DNA of 64,000 bases from Larix kaempferi (Eukaryota; Streptophyta; Pinopsida; Pinales; Pinaceae). The translations under genes and the position numbers were made by a program. Under the pieces are notes generated by a model, which saw nothing but the letters and a program-made list of their open reading frames with translations, was not told the DNA's origin and made no database searches. The stretch is from contig BSBM01000106.1 of the NCBI GenBank assembly GCA_027924585.1, forward strand, positions 44,454,501 through 44,518,500, in the 5' to 3' direction. Each line of letters begins with the position of its first letter. The stretch's first letter is position 1. This document shows, one piece after another, positions 10,400 to 22,099 of this stretch.

Positions 10400-13300
10400 C
10401 TATGAATGGCCAGAATATCTTGTCCTTCCATATTTTTCCACATAAGTCCACTGGTCGGCCGCGGGTAAGTCATAGTTGGTCATTTCCTTCACCAAGACTC
10501 GCATTTCAACATGACCTGCATAAGAAACAGGAAGAAGGTTTCCACAGGTTGAGATTAGCATATTTAAAATTTCAAACTCCTCTGATATTTTCTCCATTAA
10601 AATTTTCCCTGTAAGCATATGATCCAGCTACTGGAACTTTCTGTGATCCATCCTCATATAAAATAGCAATCTCTTATAATCATTCGGAGGAATTAATTCA
10701 TTTTTTTCATTCCAAAAAGAAGGGAACCCTTTGTTTACTAATTTTTCAAATTGCTTTTTGAACTTTACTACTTCTTCCCGTATTTCTCCAGCTTTAGCTT
10801 CAACATTCTCAACATGCGAGTATTTCCCCAAGATCCTTCTGGCCCATGTGATGACTGAAATTCTGTTCGTTATATTCATGGCTATCAGGTCTGCTTCAGT
10901 TAGACTGTTTAAAAATGTTATTGCTTTCTGGGCTACGTGTTTTTGCTTTTTATTTAAGCTTTCCCTGACGGCTTTGCAACTTTCGAAGGCATCTTTGACC
11001 ACATTTTCTTTGACTCTTATGTAATCCAGATATGGTCTTAGTTTCTCAACTTCTTTTATAATTTGGTCCCACACCAGGTGTTTACAACCTTGCATAGCAG
11101 CTTTCCCTGTCACATGAGCTGCTAATCCTTTATTATTATTACTTAATTCCTGATTCTTTGTTTGCAAGGTTTTTATTTCTTTATTTTTGATTTCATTCTC
11201 TTCTGTCAGCTTCTGTATTTCAACCTTCAATTCTGTGATTTCATTTTCCCTTAAGCTTACCTGGGACATAGCCTATAAAATATCATCTACTCCCGTTTTA
11301 TCTTCCTGTGTGTCTGTTTGTACTTGTTGCTGACCACTTCCTGCTAATCTTTTCCTCGCTTCTGCCAACTGTTCTTCTAAAATGATTTTCTCTTTTTCCC
11401 ACCGATCTTTTTCATCAGAAAGCTTTAACATTTTAGCAGTAACATCATTGACTTCATTAGATAATTCTTCTTTTTCTTTTTCCAATATTGTCAATTCTGC
11501 TCCTTGGATGAGTACAGTGTCTGGAATTTTTAATTTTCGTCTCAACATCTGGATCGTATCATCTTTCTCTTTGAGCAGTTTGGTTGTTGCATCTCCTTCT
11601 TTATTTATCAAATCTACTTGCAATTTTTTAATCTGTTGCTGTCGAGACTTATTCTCTGCCTTCTCCTGTCTCAATTGATTATTCAATTTATCCACTGAAC
11701 TTTTCAACTTGTCTGCTCTTAATATGGCTCCCAAATAGTCTGAATATATGACTTCTCCAGTTTGTCTATGCAATAAAATTTTATCCGGGGCATTTATTTT
11801 AGACAAATCTATATTCATTTCTGAAATCTTATTTTTTGTGACAACTGAAAATTTCAAGGAATTTTCCCTGATATTTCTGCTAGTAAATAAGCTTACCTCA
11901 GTATTAGATATACTTCTAACCTTCGGAAACAATTGACTGGTTTGTTTCGCGGACTCCTGTTTATTTCGACTATGCTCATCAAACACATCCATGATATTCT
12001 GGGGTCTATTTACATCACCCTCTACAGGGGTTTCTTCAATGTTGTACTCTTTAACTGTAACCTCTGGTATTTCTTTTTCAGCTGTTTTAGCCTCTTCTGA
12101 AATTGTTGTTAACTCTTGTGGTTCATTCATTTTCAATCTTTTTCCTCTTTCTGTTTCTTCATCTTCAATGATCATTATGTCCTGTATGGGTCTTTTAGAT
12201 CTAACCAATGCACTATCTATTTCGCTTTCTGTCCCTGTTGTTGTGTCAATCAATGCCATTTCTTTGTCGGATGCATCCGGAATGATTTCTTCTTTATATT
12301 CTAGCCAATTGGCTCTGTCCGACATTCCTTCAACAATCTGATGGTTCAGGGCCTTGATACGATGCTCCGTTCTTCGTTTTGATATGATGTTTAACGGGTC
12401 ATACTCCATAGCCGTATCTGACTCAAAATTCATATCCTTCAACAACTTCTCTATATACACTACAGCATTCTTATTCTTTATTGTGAATGGACCAAATGTG
12501 AATGGGTATTTAATGTCTATGGCTTGTCTGTGAACCAAAAAATTGTTATCTTCCACAATCAACTTTTGTCTTAAGAATTCCAAGGCAAAAACCCTTAAAG
12601 TAAGAAAAGCTCGTAACACATAGGGTTTATGTCTGAACCCATATAATCTGATTACTGTACTTTCTTTCGACAAAAACCAATCTCCTGTTGCATATTCTGT
12701 ACTCAATTGCATGGATGCCTGCATTTCCGGTATTACTCTAGGCATATTTTTTCCAAAAATCATTCTATAAATCTCTGAAAGCATGTAATTGATGTAATTG
12801 AACATGTTATTTTCTAGTAAAGTCGTGAAAATGATTTCTGGGAACTGCAACTCGTCTTGACTGGCTGTCATAATCATTTTCATCAAAAAGGCCTGAAACC
12901 TGAAATGTCTGAGAGTGGGAAAATTGACCATCTGGTCCTGAATCTTTTCTGTTAAAAATGCTTCAAAATTAAGTCGAGGGATTTGATTTTCACCAATCCC
13001 TGACTGGACTGTACTTATTTTGTACAATAAACTCAATTGAAACTCGGTTACATACAAATCCGTATCCAAACCTAGAACTACGGCCAATAATGTCAAAACT
13101 AACTGGGTATTTTCATTAAAAAGATTGATATCTATAGGGTATGGGACCTCCGAAATGCTAGTCTCTGGCTTGAGACACGATGACAAAAACATTTCCCTAT
13201 CATTTTGAGCAACATGGTGATAATTTTCAATAATGGAGACTTCAGAGAAAACCTCAGGGTCAAGGGTTTGGGAACAATCTACTTCTAGGGCTTTAATTAA

Positions 13301-13606
13301 CTCTGCTGGCTTTATTTCGCAAATGACTCAGGTTTTTTGGCTATTTAGAACGACTTTCTCTTCCCGGGAGTAATTTTCGACACACCATTATACGAATTCT
13401 GGGAAAGAAGGGATTTGGTCGGGGCAAAAGGCTATCAAAGACGACTGGTGAACTCTGTGGGGCTCTGTCCCTTCCTTTAACAATTCAGACAACCTAATTT
13501 TTATATCAGATATTGGAAACCTAATTAGGGTATCGTAGACGTCTTCGTCTCTATCCTCTAGGGATTCTTTTGATTTAAAAACGCCTATATCGTGCACAGT
13601 CTCCAT
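10400..13606 (-). pseudogene. Single long coiled-coil ORF of the 5-kb element
   Basis: One minus-strand frame from ATG at 13606 runs 1,068 codons to TAG at 10400-10402 with no frameshift. It is interrupted by TAA (13388-13390), TGA (13328-13330), TAG (11273-11275) and TAG (10628-10630). The longest open pieces are 13192-11273 (639 codons from an internal ATG) and 11269-10628 (213 codons). The N-terminal half is globular and includes ATGDWFLSKESTVIRLYGF, a pattern I associate with unclassified plant element-borne proteins. The C-terminal half is charged and strongly coiled-coil, and the coil continues across the TAG at 11273. No enzymatic motif is visible. The first two stops could lie in a short intron (GTATAA at about 13391 to AAAG near 13309, phase 0), but its acceptor is poor. 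Function is unknown; a structural, Gag-like role is speculation. Confidence 0.7.
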
Positions 13607-13776
13607 TTAAACGTTTCTTTAAATAAAATTCTGTTTAAAAAAGTAGGACAGGTCACCCGACCCTACCTGTATGTACCCGCCTTTCGCCTTCTGTCGCAAT
13701 CGCAGACCTCCACCAGTCTTCAGAGCTCTTCGGGATAGTGACACATGCAGAATGCCATTATGTGGAGCCCCTTTTG

Positions 13777-13785
13777 TTTTATATA
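13777..13785 (-). promoter_or_regulatory. TATA box of the 5-kb element
   Basis: On the minus strand TATATAAAA lies about 171 bp before the ATG at 13606. The preceding 0.6 kb is GC-rich and contains several CACGTG-type motifs (near 14160 and 14262). This layout suggests that the element carries its own promoter. Confidence 0.5.
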
Positions 13786-14561
13786 AGACTTTTGAATTAA
13801 CTTCCCTGCACCTTTATGAATGCGGTTCATATCTGACCATTGATCTCAAGACTTTGTTTTGGACCGTCAGATCTCGCCTCCCTTTATTCCATCTAGTGGT
13901 ATCCGTGATCAAAAAGCTGTTTTCTTTTCCGGTTTATTCTCTGCGCGGATCAGCCACCTGCTGACACCTGTTCGAGTGGTTTATTCTCCGCGACCGCTCT
14001 TCCTCATATCCAGTGTGCACCTTCCTAGATGCGGATGAAACAATGGCCGTTGATTTGATTAAGGTTTATATCGGCCCTCCGATTGCTACAAAGTATAACG
14101 CCATGTGCTATGACCCCGCCACGCTTGCTCTATCTGCCACGTATCAGGTCCCACCCTGCCACGTGTACTGACCCCACCGCGCTTCCATATTTGGTGGTTC
14201 CTCCCGGCGCTATGGTGGTTTCCTTTACCGCTATATTACATATGCGAAAGGATGAGGTTTGGACACGTGTCCCGACAGTATTGAGTCCGCTACCACCCAC
14301 ATCTATTTGCCGCCGATCACTTTGGCGATGCGGGAAGCAATATCGGCCATTGATCGGGATTTTTGACATCTCCGCCACCGAAACTTGATCGGGGTTTAAT
14401 CTTTTCACAAATTTGCTTTCGGACTTTGCATAAGTGGGTTTTTTCCTCTTGTTTTTTAATTGTCAACCTTTTCTTCAACCTCCTTTGTGATAATTTCTTC
14501 CTTTTTTGGACATTTTAGCAAAATTTTTGGATTTAGTCATTCTCAAACCGTAGTGTCAACA

Positions 14562-14566
14562 CATAG
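14562..14566. repeat. Target-site duplication CATAG (right)
   Basis: Second copy of CATAG, abutting ...GTGTCAACA. Helicase-fragment sequence resumes directly after it. Confidence 0.85.
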
Positions 14567-15048
14567 AATGCCAATCTTTTCTCTTGTTACATGAGAATTA
14601 TGTCCAAACACAATGTATAGTTCAATGCGCTTTGTGTCAATGATTATTTTAGCACCCATCTACATTTCATAGTTCAATACATCTTCCATCCTCTCAAATT
14701 CCTGGTGTATTTTCTCTATATCTAAAAAAATTGGATTTCTCTTTTATGATGGTCTACCTCTATACCAAGCCGGTAGATGTTGCAAGTTTGTTGAATTGTA
14801 GCAACAAGGGAATGCAAATTGTAATTATTCTTTCCATGGAACCTCTTCAAGAGACAACTTGAAGTTTTTATGATATCATCTTTACATCTTACCATGGATT
14901 TGGCATTAATGTTATTTTCCCAGCACCATTTCTTCCTTCTAAATTTTCGTTTATCCTCCCACTTCTTGTAAACTGAGAGAAGAGTAAAAAGGTCTGCATC
15001 GAGATGGAAGAAACAAAGTTTTAAACAATCAGACTCTGATTTTTCTAC
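14567..15048 (-). pseudogene. DEAH11/12-type RNA helicase fragment, upstream half
   Basis: Read on the minus strand from about 15048, after an acceptor-like TATCGTAG. The peptide contains ESDCLKLCFFHLDADLFTLL, SVYKKWEDKRKF, RRKKWCWENNINAKSM and LLKRFHGKNN. These match the HA2 region and following segment of plant DEAH11/DEAH12 helicase-zinc-finger proteins (family pattern GDLFTLLSVYKEW, NKWCWENSINAKSMRRC, VLKRFCGKSNRSLLS). Roughly 130 residues expected between the SM(V)RCKD and LLKRF parts are absent, so there is an internal deletion. In-frame stops occur near 14660 (TAG) and at about 14705-14722. The fragment is then cut by the 5-kb element and continues at 9497. Confidence 0.7.
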
Positions 15049-16620
15049 CTACGATACGCAATCCATATTCTTACCTATCTCTCTATATAATATTCCCTAT
15101 CTCTCCATATAATATCCCCAATTGTACTTGTGGGTCCCCTATTAGGGTTATCCCTATTAAATATTCATGTAACCACATTACCTATATATTCAACCCCATA
15201 TATACATCCCAAGGAGTTATAACATATCACCCCATAAAAAGAATTTGTCATCAAATTTTTTGTAGCTAAGGCTTTTATATGTGATGAAACCTAATAATAG
15301 TAATGGTTATTTATATTTGTTCTCTCTTGCTACTACTATTGATTATCCATCCATCTATATTTAATTTTTTTTTGTCAATTCTTCATGGCTTCCTTTCCTT
15401 TGATTGCATGTGCATTATTATAGCTTCTCCAATTTGTTATAGTTTTTGTTCTTTGATAACATCACATTAAATAATGGTCCCTTTTTGCCTCATTATATGA
15501 ACCATTTATTATTTCATCTTCATCCTTTGTAATGTTGACACTTATTGTATTTTTTCCGATATTTCATTGTAAAGAGGTATCAACATGGTTCCACCATTAA
15601 TGGTGCTTCGTAAATTTTGATGCCCTTATCACCCCCTCTCCTTTTTGGTACAATGACATGCTCCAACTATTATAATTATTGACCTTCAATTGCTTCTACT
15701 TTTGAGATAATAAGATCATATTTTTCCTTCATATTCTGAAGATGATGTTCAAATTCAACAATTATTTTATGGTGACCTTCTTATACCTTCTCATCCTTCT
15801 CCTTTTGTACTAAATGGTTGATGTTATCCATCATTCTATCCTTCTTCGATTATAAATTGAACTTTTAATTTGACATATATTCAAAATTTAGGGTTTCTTC
15901 AACCTTCTTGCCAACATAATATTCAAGTGTTTAGGTAGTTTATTCATCTATAATCTTTCAAAATACTAACTAATGACATAGACCATATCCTTAGTCATAT
16001 TATATGATTCCTAAGAGTGATCTCCCCGCAAAGTGATATTCTTAGCACGTACTATAGCAATGTAAGATAATCGAAGAGTTTATGGAAGCATGGGTATAGG
16101 CGAAAATAAGGGACTTCCTATATACCCAAAGGTACATGGAAGATTAAATTTCTAAGCATATTTTATGTATTGTGGCCACAATAATTCATTGTGAAATTAT
16201 CATAACAATTTGTTGTAACTATAAACAATGTCATAAACACCTCTACAAATATATGAGTAATTACGATAAGTTCTAACATTTGTTTCTTTTTCAACAATCC
16301 CAAAGTATACATATCTATGAAAAACCAATGCTCACACTATATATCTGCATATCTAGATTTATGAGAAAAATATACCCAAAACCATATGTAATTTTCATTG
16401 ATCAAAAATAAATAAACATAAACTATAAATAGATTATCGGTAATCACATATATATAAAAACTCCACAACCTTCCATTTTAAACATATACAAAATTCTCTA
16501 CTTCCATATGTATCCATAATAAACCATGCAACCCTCGTGAGAATCAAATCTCATATTCTTTTATCAAGAGCAAGACAAAATACAGTGTTATCATAACATT
16601 TTAATAAATACAATTTGTAT
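15049..16620. other. No gene seen
   Basis: AT-rich DNA with no coding pattern on either strand. A short tandem motif (tctctctatataatattcc, then tctccatataatatcccc) lies near 15078-15120. Confidence 0.6.
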
Positions 16621-16637
16621 GTAATTAACATAAATTT

Positions 16638-17109
16638 TCATTCCAAGCCATATGGATTATTGAATTTCATTAGCAGTTCAGCTTGGATATTCAACAGGAG
16701 TTTGGCATAGGAGACAAGGGTGACAACTAAACCCTTAAAGTACATATGGACTCTAAGATTCAATAAGAAAATGTGAGAGGAAGGCGTCGAGCAGAAAAGA
16801 GTTGTCACATAAATGAGCGATCGCTCAAGGGAGTTAACCAAACTGTTTTTCTCCGCTAGGGTCAACCTTCAAATATTATGAAGATTCTACCACAAGATCT
16901 ACGATCAAGAACCGAGGGGGTATTAATTCCCAACTATATCGCACCATCACCATAATAGACTGATTGGTTTCTGCCCAAAACACATCACTCAACTGCTGCA
17001 TCACAACCCAAAAATAATGGGCGGATCTCACAAGGAAGAACATGAAAACGCCGAGTTGACAAGTAGGGAAACATTCCAAAAAGTTATTGAGGGTTGACTT
17101 GTCTTTCAC
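16638..17109 (-). other. Two unassigned short open frames
   Basis: Minus-strand frames 16865-16638 (75 codons) and 17109-16876 (77 codons) sit end to end in different frames. Composition is somewhat richer in GC than the surroundings, and an agcgatcgct palindrome is present. I recognise no domain. They may be decayed coding sequence or chance. Confidence 0.2.
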
Positions 17110-17758
17110 TTAACAGTAACTTCACGAAATTTAACAGTTATTTGCAGACCATGACCATCTGCACATCGCATGCACTCCACAAACGTATTACACAAGCCTT
17201 AATACCACAATTCACTTGGTACTTAACACATAGTCACTTCAAATATATAAAATAATCGACTTAACCCTCCAACCTTTAAATCGAGGTCCCTGACACATTT
17301 CACAATCTTTTGATAGATCGGTCTAGGGCTCGCTTCCTGCATTTCACATACTTAGTTTCTTGAATATACAGACAGGGAGGCGAATGAAAGGATTGAACAC
17401 AGATAACAATTCTTGATTGTAACCATATCCGAGAGCATTAACATGATCATACACAAAGAATTACACTGAATAATAAAATTTGAATGAATTCATGTGCTAG
17501 CTAGAGTTAATATATAAGGGAAAGCAGGATGGCAAAGTCCGCAGGTATTTCCCATGAGATGTTGCAGTTGTTTCTATGAACATTCCACGCACTAAATCCG
17601 ACTAGACCAGAAATTGGATAGTATTTGGTTTAGGGACTGAAATTTTGTTAAGAAAATGCCAGAGAATTTGATGAGACAAGAATGCCTTGTAGCACTAGGA
17701 GATAGGATGACATGGCAGAGAGATGTACCTGGAACTAATGTGGTGCTGTCAGGATGAT
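17110..17758. other. No gene seen
   Basis: Unassigned sequence downstream (on the minus strand) of the LBD remnant. It may hold that gene's 3' region: a GT-like donor follows ...TTAGTTCCAG near 17730. No coding pattern is recognised. Confidence 0.5.
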
Positions 17759-18260
17759 TCATGGAGATGGATGAAACACCGAATGAAATGCTGCTGGCCA
17801 CCCACGCTCGTGAAGGTTATTTCGGCCTGCCAACTCCTGTAAAAAATTCATTACACATATCTTGAGAGCTGAAGATACCAACAGAAGCAATTTGTGGAAA
17901 TAACAACAAATAATGCATACGCTGAGGCTATTTAGTTTATATACCAGTTGGTGCAAGGAGGAAATGTGCCCTAAGTAGGCATAGACTGGTTCTCGTAGTT
18001 GATCATGTGCCTTGTAGGATGTGTGACCACTGTTTGGTAGCGCTAGATTATTATGAGAATATATAGCAAATATTTCCAGACAATGCTCGCCCCAAAAATC
18101 TTATGAACTGTTGCAAAATGCTCACCGCCTTCATCATAGCCTTAGTATGGAGAGAACAACATCCTTTCACCCATTTCCTTCTAAGAAACTTGCAAGCCCT
18201 GAAGGCGCTCCTCCAATGCACAAGATTTGAACTACCGAGTCCCGACGGTGAGTTTTCTGA
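17759..18260 (-). pseudogene. LATERAL ORGAN BOUNDARIES (LBD) domain gene, broken
   Basis: LBD proteins are plant-specific DNA-binding regulators with a CX2CX6CX3C block, a GAS block and a leucine-rich coil. On the minus strand FRACKFLRRKWVKGC at about 18205-18161 is the C block with its first and third Cys replaced by Phe and Trp. One frame over, EGGEHFATVHKIFGAS at about 18130-18080 is the block leading to GAS. After further small shifts comes HDQLREPVYAYLGHISSLHQ at about 18010-17947. A GT-AG intron (17944-17837, 108 bp) follows at the position usual for LBD genes, then ELAGRNN... and a TGA at 17759. Loss of two zinc-ligand cysteines plus several frameshifts makes this a pseudogene. The retained intron means it is not a processed copy. 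Confidence 0.75.
17837..17944 (-). other. Intron of the LBD pseudogene
   Basis: Minus strand: ...CACCAACTG followed by GTATATAAAC, ending TTTTTTACAG before GAGTTGGCAGG. The junction is phase 0 and joins SSLHQL to ELAGRN. Confidence 0.6.
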
Positions 18261-18459
18261 GGTATCCTTGATGGATCTTCTGCCATGGCGAAGAATGGAG
18301 GAAATTGGTGAGGAACCGTCCTTTGGTAACTTTCGTGGTGCGCGGGCATTTGAGATTTGAAATTTAAATTCACTTTTTTGAACACCATGTCTGAACATTG
18401 AAGGGACAGGATATATATATTATGCATTATATGCATGGACTTGGTATATGACATACATT

Positions 18460-19655
18460 AGATTCTTAATAAATTTGTGGTCAAAATAGGTTATTTTGAT
18501 ATAAGATTATTTTATTTTTTATATATTTATTTCTTCTTCAAATATAGGATCAAAATAAGATTGAGTTACAAATTTTTTAATTGAACTAGCTCAGACTTTA
18601 GAGTGCTAACAATATATTAAATGAACTAAACCTGTGAAGTTGGTTATTATTACAGCAAACTAAAGGGTTGATGGGCATAATTCTATGAAATCATATTTAT
18701 GCAGACTAAGTACAATGCTTCGAAAGATATAAGTTGAAAATAGAAAAGCACTACAAACATAAAAGTTGAAACAATTTTAGAGGGCATACAAAACCAAATT
18801 ATAATAAGGGAATTTCTCTACTCATTTTCATTACTCAAACATAACAATATATATACACATTTACAACATTTGCCTTACCACTATGTTTGAGGTCCATGGT
18901 AGACTCTCTCAATTGCCATGTCTCAAGACCATCTAGCTAACCCCTCTCAAATGACAACCATTTTTTTATTATTCATGTTTACTCATGGTGCAGCTTCCCC
19001 TACGCTTCATCCATCTTCAACTACTCTTTAACTTCCATATGACTACTTGAGCACATCTTTGTCGCTTCAACTTCCACATTCATATTTCATCTTCCCTTAG
19101 TGCACTTCATATGTCCTGCACAGTTACCCCATGCTCATCATGTGCACTCATTGTCATGCACATTTTTGCTCACATGCACTTGACTCATAGTTGGAATAAC
19201 TAACTTGCATCCTCCTTGGATGCACATTCCACTTGAGCACACCCCTCAAAGTATCGCATGTTTTTTTTTGTTAATCCATGCATGATCGACATTATGTTAT
19301 TTTCTCTTGCCGTACCACATTATATCTTCTATGTTTTCTTTTGTATCAAACTTGCTTGTGTAACACTAGCATGTACTAAGTACTGGTACATGCTAAGTAC
19401 TGTACTTCCTTGAAGCCTGTACCAAGTCGCTTAAGTAGTCCTAGTCCCCTTGTTGTTACAACTATGTTTGAAATTCATGCAGGCAAGCATTCTTTGACAT
19501 TGGTGTTCGTGGAAACAAAAAAGGGATCTGATTCATTGGAATACTGGTTGTGTTCCAATAGGTTTCCACTGTTCCAGCAACCAGTATTCATGGAGACAGA
19601 AGCCAAAGGAGCGTGAGAAAACGACTTCAAGCATCGAGCTATTGACTCATCAACC
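18460..19655. other. No gene seen; inverted repeat near 19370
   Basis: Non-coding on both strands. Near 19368-19394, agcatgtactaagtactg is followed by gtacatgct, an imperfect palindrome. Otherwise only low-complexity, CT-rich sequence. Confidence 0.5.
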
Positions 19656-19766
19656 GTGCGAGCTCCATCGACCATTCAACCAATGTTACATAACAATGTG
19701 CGGGCTCCATCGACCATTCAACCAATGTTACATAACAATGGGCGGGCTCCATCGACCATTCAACCA
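19656..19766. repeat. 42-bp tandem repeat, about 2.7 copies
   Basis: Copies start at 19656, 19698 and 19740 with gtgcgggctccatcgaccat. The third is truncated after ccattcaaccaa. Looser echoes (tgcgggctcac, gtgcaagctcg, tgcgagctcac) continue to about 20115, suggesting a once longer array. Confidence 0.85.
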
Positions 19767-20170
19767 AAAGTTGTTTGATAGTGCACAGAGTCACATTGTA
19801 TCGTTTTGTGCGGGCTCACGGTTATGATTGGAGACTAGTCCTTGGAGGGTGCACAAAATGGTATGTTGTGCAGCCCCTCCGCAATGCCAAGAGTCAAGAC
19901 CATGATCTATGCACAAAACTAAACTTGTTGTCCCATGTGCAAGCTCGACTCTACATGCGACGATACACATTTGATGGTTGCACCATGGTATTGCGAGCTC
20001 ATCATATACACATTGGCCAGTGCAAAGGCGATTTGTGCGAGCTCACCATCATAATATGTGGCTGGTCTTAAGAGGGTGCACAAACTTTGCTTCGTACTTT
20101 GTGCAAGCTCTCGTCACATGATGTTGCAAATAAGATTGGATGCACAAAACGTATGATCTACCATATGATA

Positions 20171-20235
20171 TAACCCATGTAACATTTCATCGTTTTTCAC
20201 CGCTTTTCATATGCCATTTCCGATATGTTACATGG
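20171..20235. repeat. Perfect 13-bp inverted repeat (hairpin)
   Basis: acccatgtaacat at 20171-20183 is exactly complementary to atgttacatgggt at 20223-20235, with a 39-bp loop. It could be the end of a small foldback element. No terminator or RNA-gene context is seen. Confidence 0.6.
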
Positions 20236-20239
20236 GTGT

Positions 20240-22099
20240 ATAAAGCTATTTTCCAAAATTATTTTTCCAAGGACGCTTCTTCGAAAAAACTAAGTCTTTT
20301 CTTATTTTTCTTTTAGGTTCACTCTTTGGATGGTTTAGGGGTGAAACAAACTGAGGGTTTTCATCAAGTGGAATTTAAGCTTATGGAATCAGGGATAGTT
20401 TTCTCACTCATATTTTGTCAAACTTTTCAAGGATGAATTGCTTGTACATAAAGAATAGGCAGTAAGGGCAGGGGGGGTTTACTATATCCAAGTGTATGGC
20501 ATGATAATAAAAAAAACTGTAAAGGAGAAATATTAGACATGGTATGATAAAACATACCTTATAAGGATTCCGTCCAAATTGTAGTTGTATAGACATCATT
20601 AAAGAGTAACAACACGTGGATCAGTGGCCTTTAGCTCAAAATTTCAGGTGGGGCCCCACATCACATAACTTGGGGAGTTGTTGAGGGATCAATAGATTAT
20701 TACATACACCAAAGGAGAAGCTCGAACTAGCCATAAAATTACTTGTGGAAGGTATTCCAAGACTAGGAAAACGTAGGGTTGGAATGTGTTTGCTAATAGA
20801 TGGGATTATGAATGAAGAGACATTGGGAACATGTGGCATATGGGTAGAAGAAATGATTTTGATAACTAAATATACATAAGAAGCATTCATGTTTCCTCAA
20901 AAGACACTAGGTGTAGTGGAAGTACATCCCATGCTTGTTAGATTAACCATAATTTGGTTCTAGACATATTATGTTGTACATTTTGAACAAATTTAAAGGG
21001 ATCTATGGGAAAAGGTACATCTAGTTGTATCAAGACATGATCGTCAGGTTGGGTCAAGGGAGGATTATAATGGGTCAGTGTCTAAATGTCAATAACTTCA
21101 ATTTTAGGTGTCCCTAAATATTTGGTTAAGTTATGTTCAGTGTATGTATTAATAGGTACTTCTCTTTCAAGTCTCTCTCAATCAATGTGTGATTGTTTCT
21201 CATCTTAGCCTATGTTATAGTTATTTAACCATTTGCAGGTCAGAGGTGGTTTGACACTTTTGGTCGGAGACCTTCTTAACCCCAAGACTTACAAGTTAGA
21301 TAGTAAACCACATTTGCTTGTTTTAAGTTTAACCAAATTTGTCTTTTATGTAAGAACAAACAAAACTAAGGAATTTTATGACACAAATCAACAAGAATAA
21401 ATAACATGTGCAATAATTCTACCAACAACAATAAGAAAATAGAGTAGGGAACCCTCCAACAATTAGATTGGAAGTATGAAGTCTTAGGACCAAAATGTGA
21501 AGGTGAGAATGATGCATTTACGGTAACTCTCACACAACTCTCACACAATATGAAAATATTCTCATGAGACAAGTACCCTCCAAGTGAGTTGAAATGGTCT
21601 TTATAAGTCTACCTTAGGTATCGCAAGCACGCCCCTCTTATAATCATTTGTGTGAAATTAGAAAAAAACCATTAAGATTACCATTTCGCATATCAATGGT
21701 TGAGGGGAACAATTGTGGGTTAGGTGTTTGGATATAGCTAGGGAACATGGGATGTATGTATCAGGCCTAAGACTCTAAGAGAATTGGTGTCACCTTAAGG
21801 AATTTTCAATTATATCAAAGCTCCTATACATGCTTAACTTACTAGACATGCAAGAGGGGATAATCAGGTGGTTTTTACGTGTACTTCAGATATAGGAGCA
21901 TCATATAAATACCCAACTTAAAGAAATAGGCACAATCAAGCTAATGTGAAGTTTAAACTCAAGCAAATATGTCAATCGAAGGAGGAAACTGTTGTATTGC
22001 AAAGAAGCTCTGAATCACTAAAAAAGGAAAATGTGGCCTTCCAACGCAGTAGATCGACGATGTAATAATTTGCCATAACATTCTCCAATGATTGTTTAT
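20240..22099. other. No gene seen
   Basis: Short open frames on both strands lack domain-like patterns. No repeat boundary was identified before the LTR homology that starts near 22100. Confidence 0.5.

Larger units (their letters stand above)
9503..14561 (-). mobile_element. 5,059-bp enzyme-less element with LTR-like TG...CA ends
   Basis: The boundaries are exact: CATAG target duplications flank TGTTAGCAC at the left and GTGTCAACA at the right. The outer ends are imperfect inverted repeats (TGTTAGCACT against TGTTGACACT, 8 of 10). TG...CA ends with a 5-bp duplication are typical of LTR-retrotransposon integrase. However, I see no pair of LTRs, no primer-binding site, and no protease, reverse transcriptase, RNase H or integrase. 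Instead, on the minus strand, there is a GC-rich region of about 0.8 kb, a TATA box, a 1,068-codon frame and an AT-rich tail of about 0.9 kb. Possible readings: a giant solo LTR carrying an ORF, a large retrotransposon derivative mobilised in trans, or an unclassified element. Confidence 0.8.

Noticed and set aside
11267-11275. Programmed readthrough of TAG between the two long ORFs of the 5-kb element
   Set aside because: The next codons (GCT ATG) do not match the CARYYA context known from plant Sireviruses, and other in-frame stops exist; decay or separate initiation is as likely.
9503-14561. Ginger-type DNA transposon (TGTNR ends)
   Set aside because: The ends fit TGTNR, but the target duplication is 5 bp, not 4, and no integrase-like transposase is visible. 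Not fully excluded.
16638-17109. Possible membrane protein fragments on the minus strand
   Set aside because: Hydrophobic runs come from T-rich sequence; no family pattern or splice structure could be supported.
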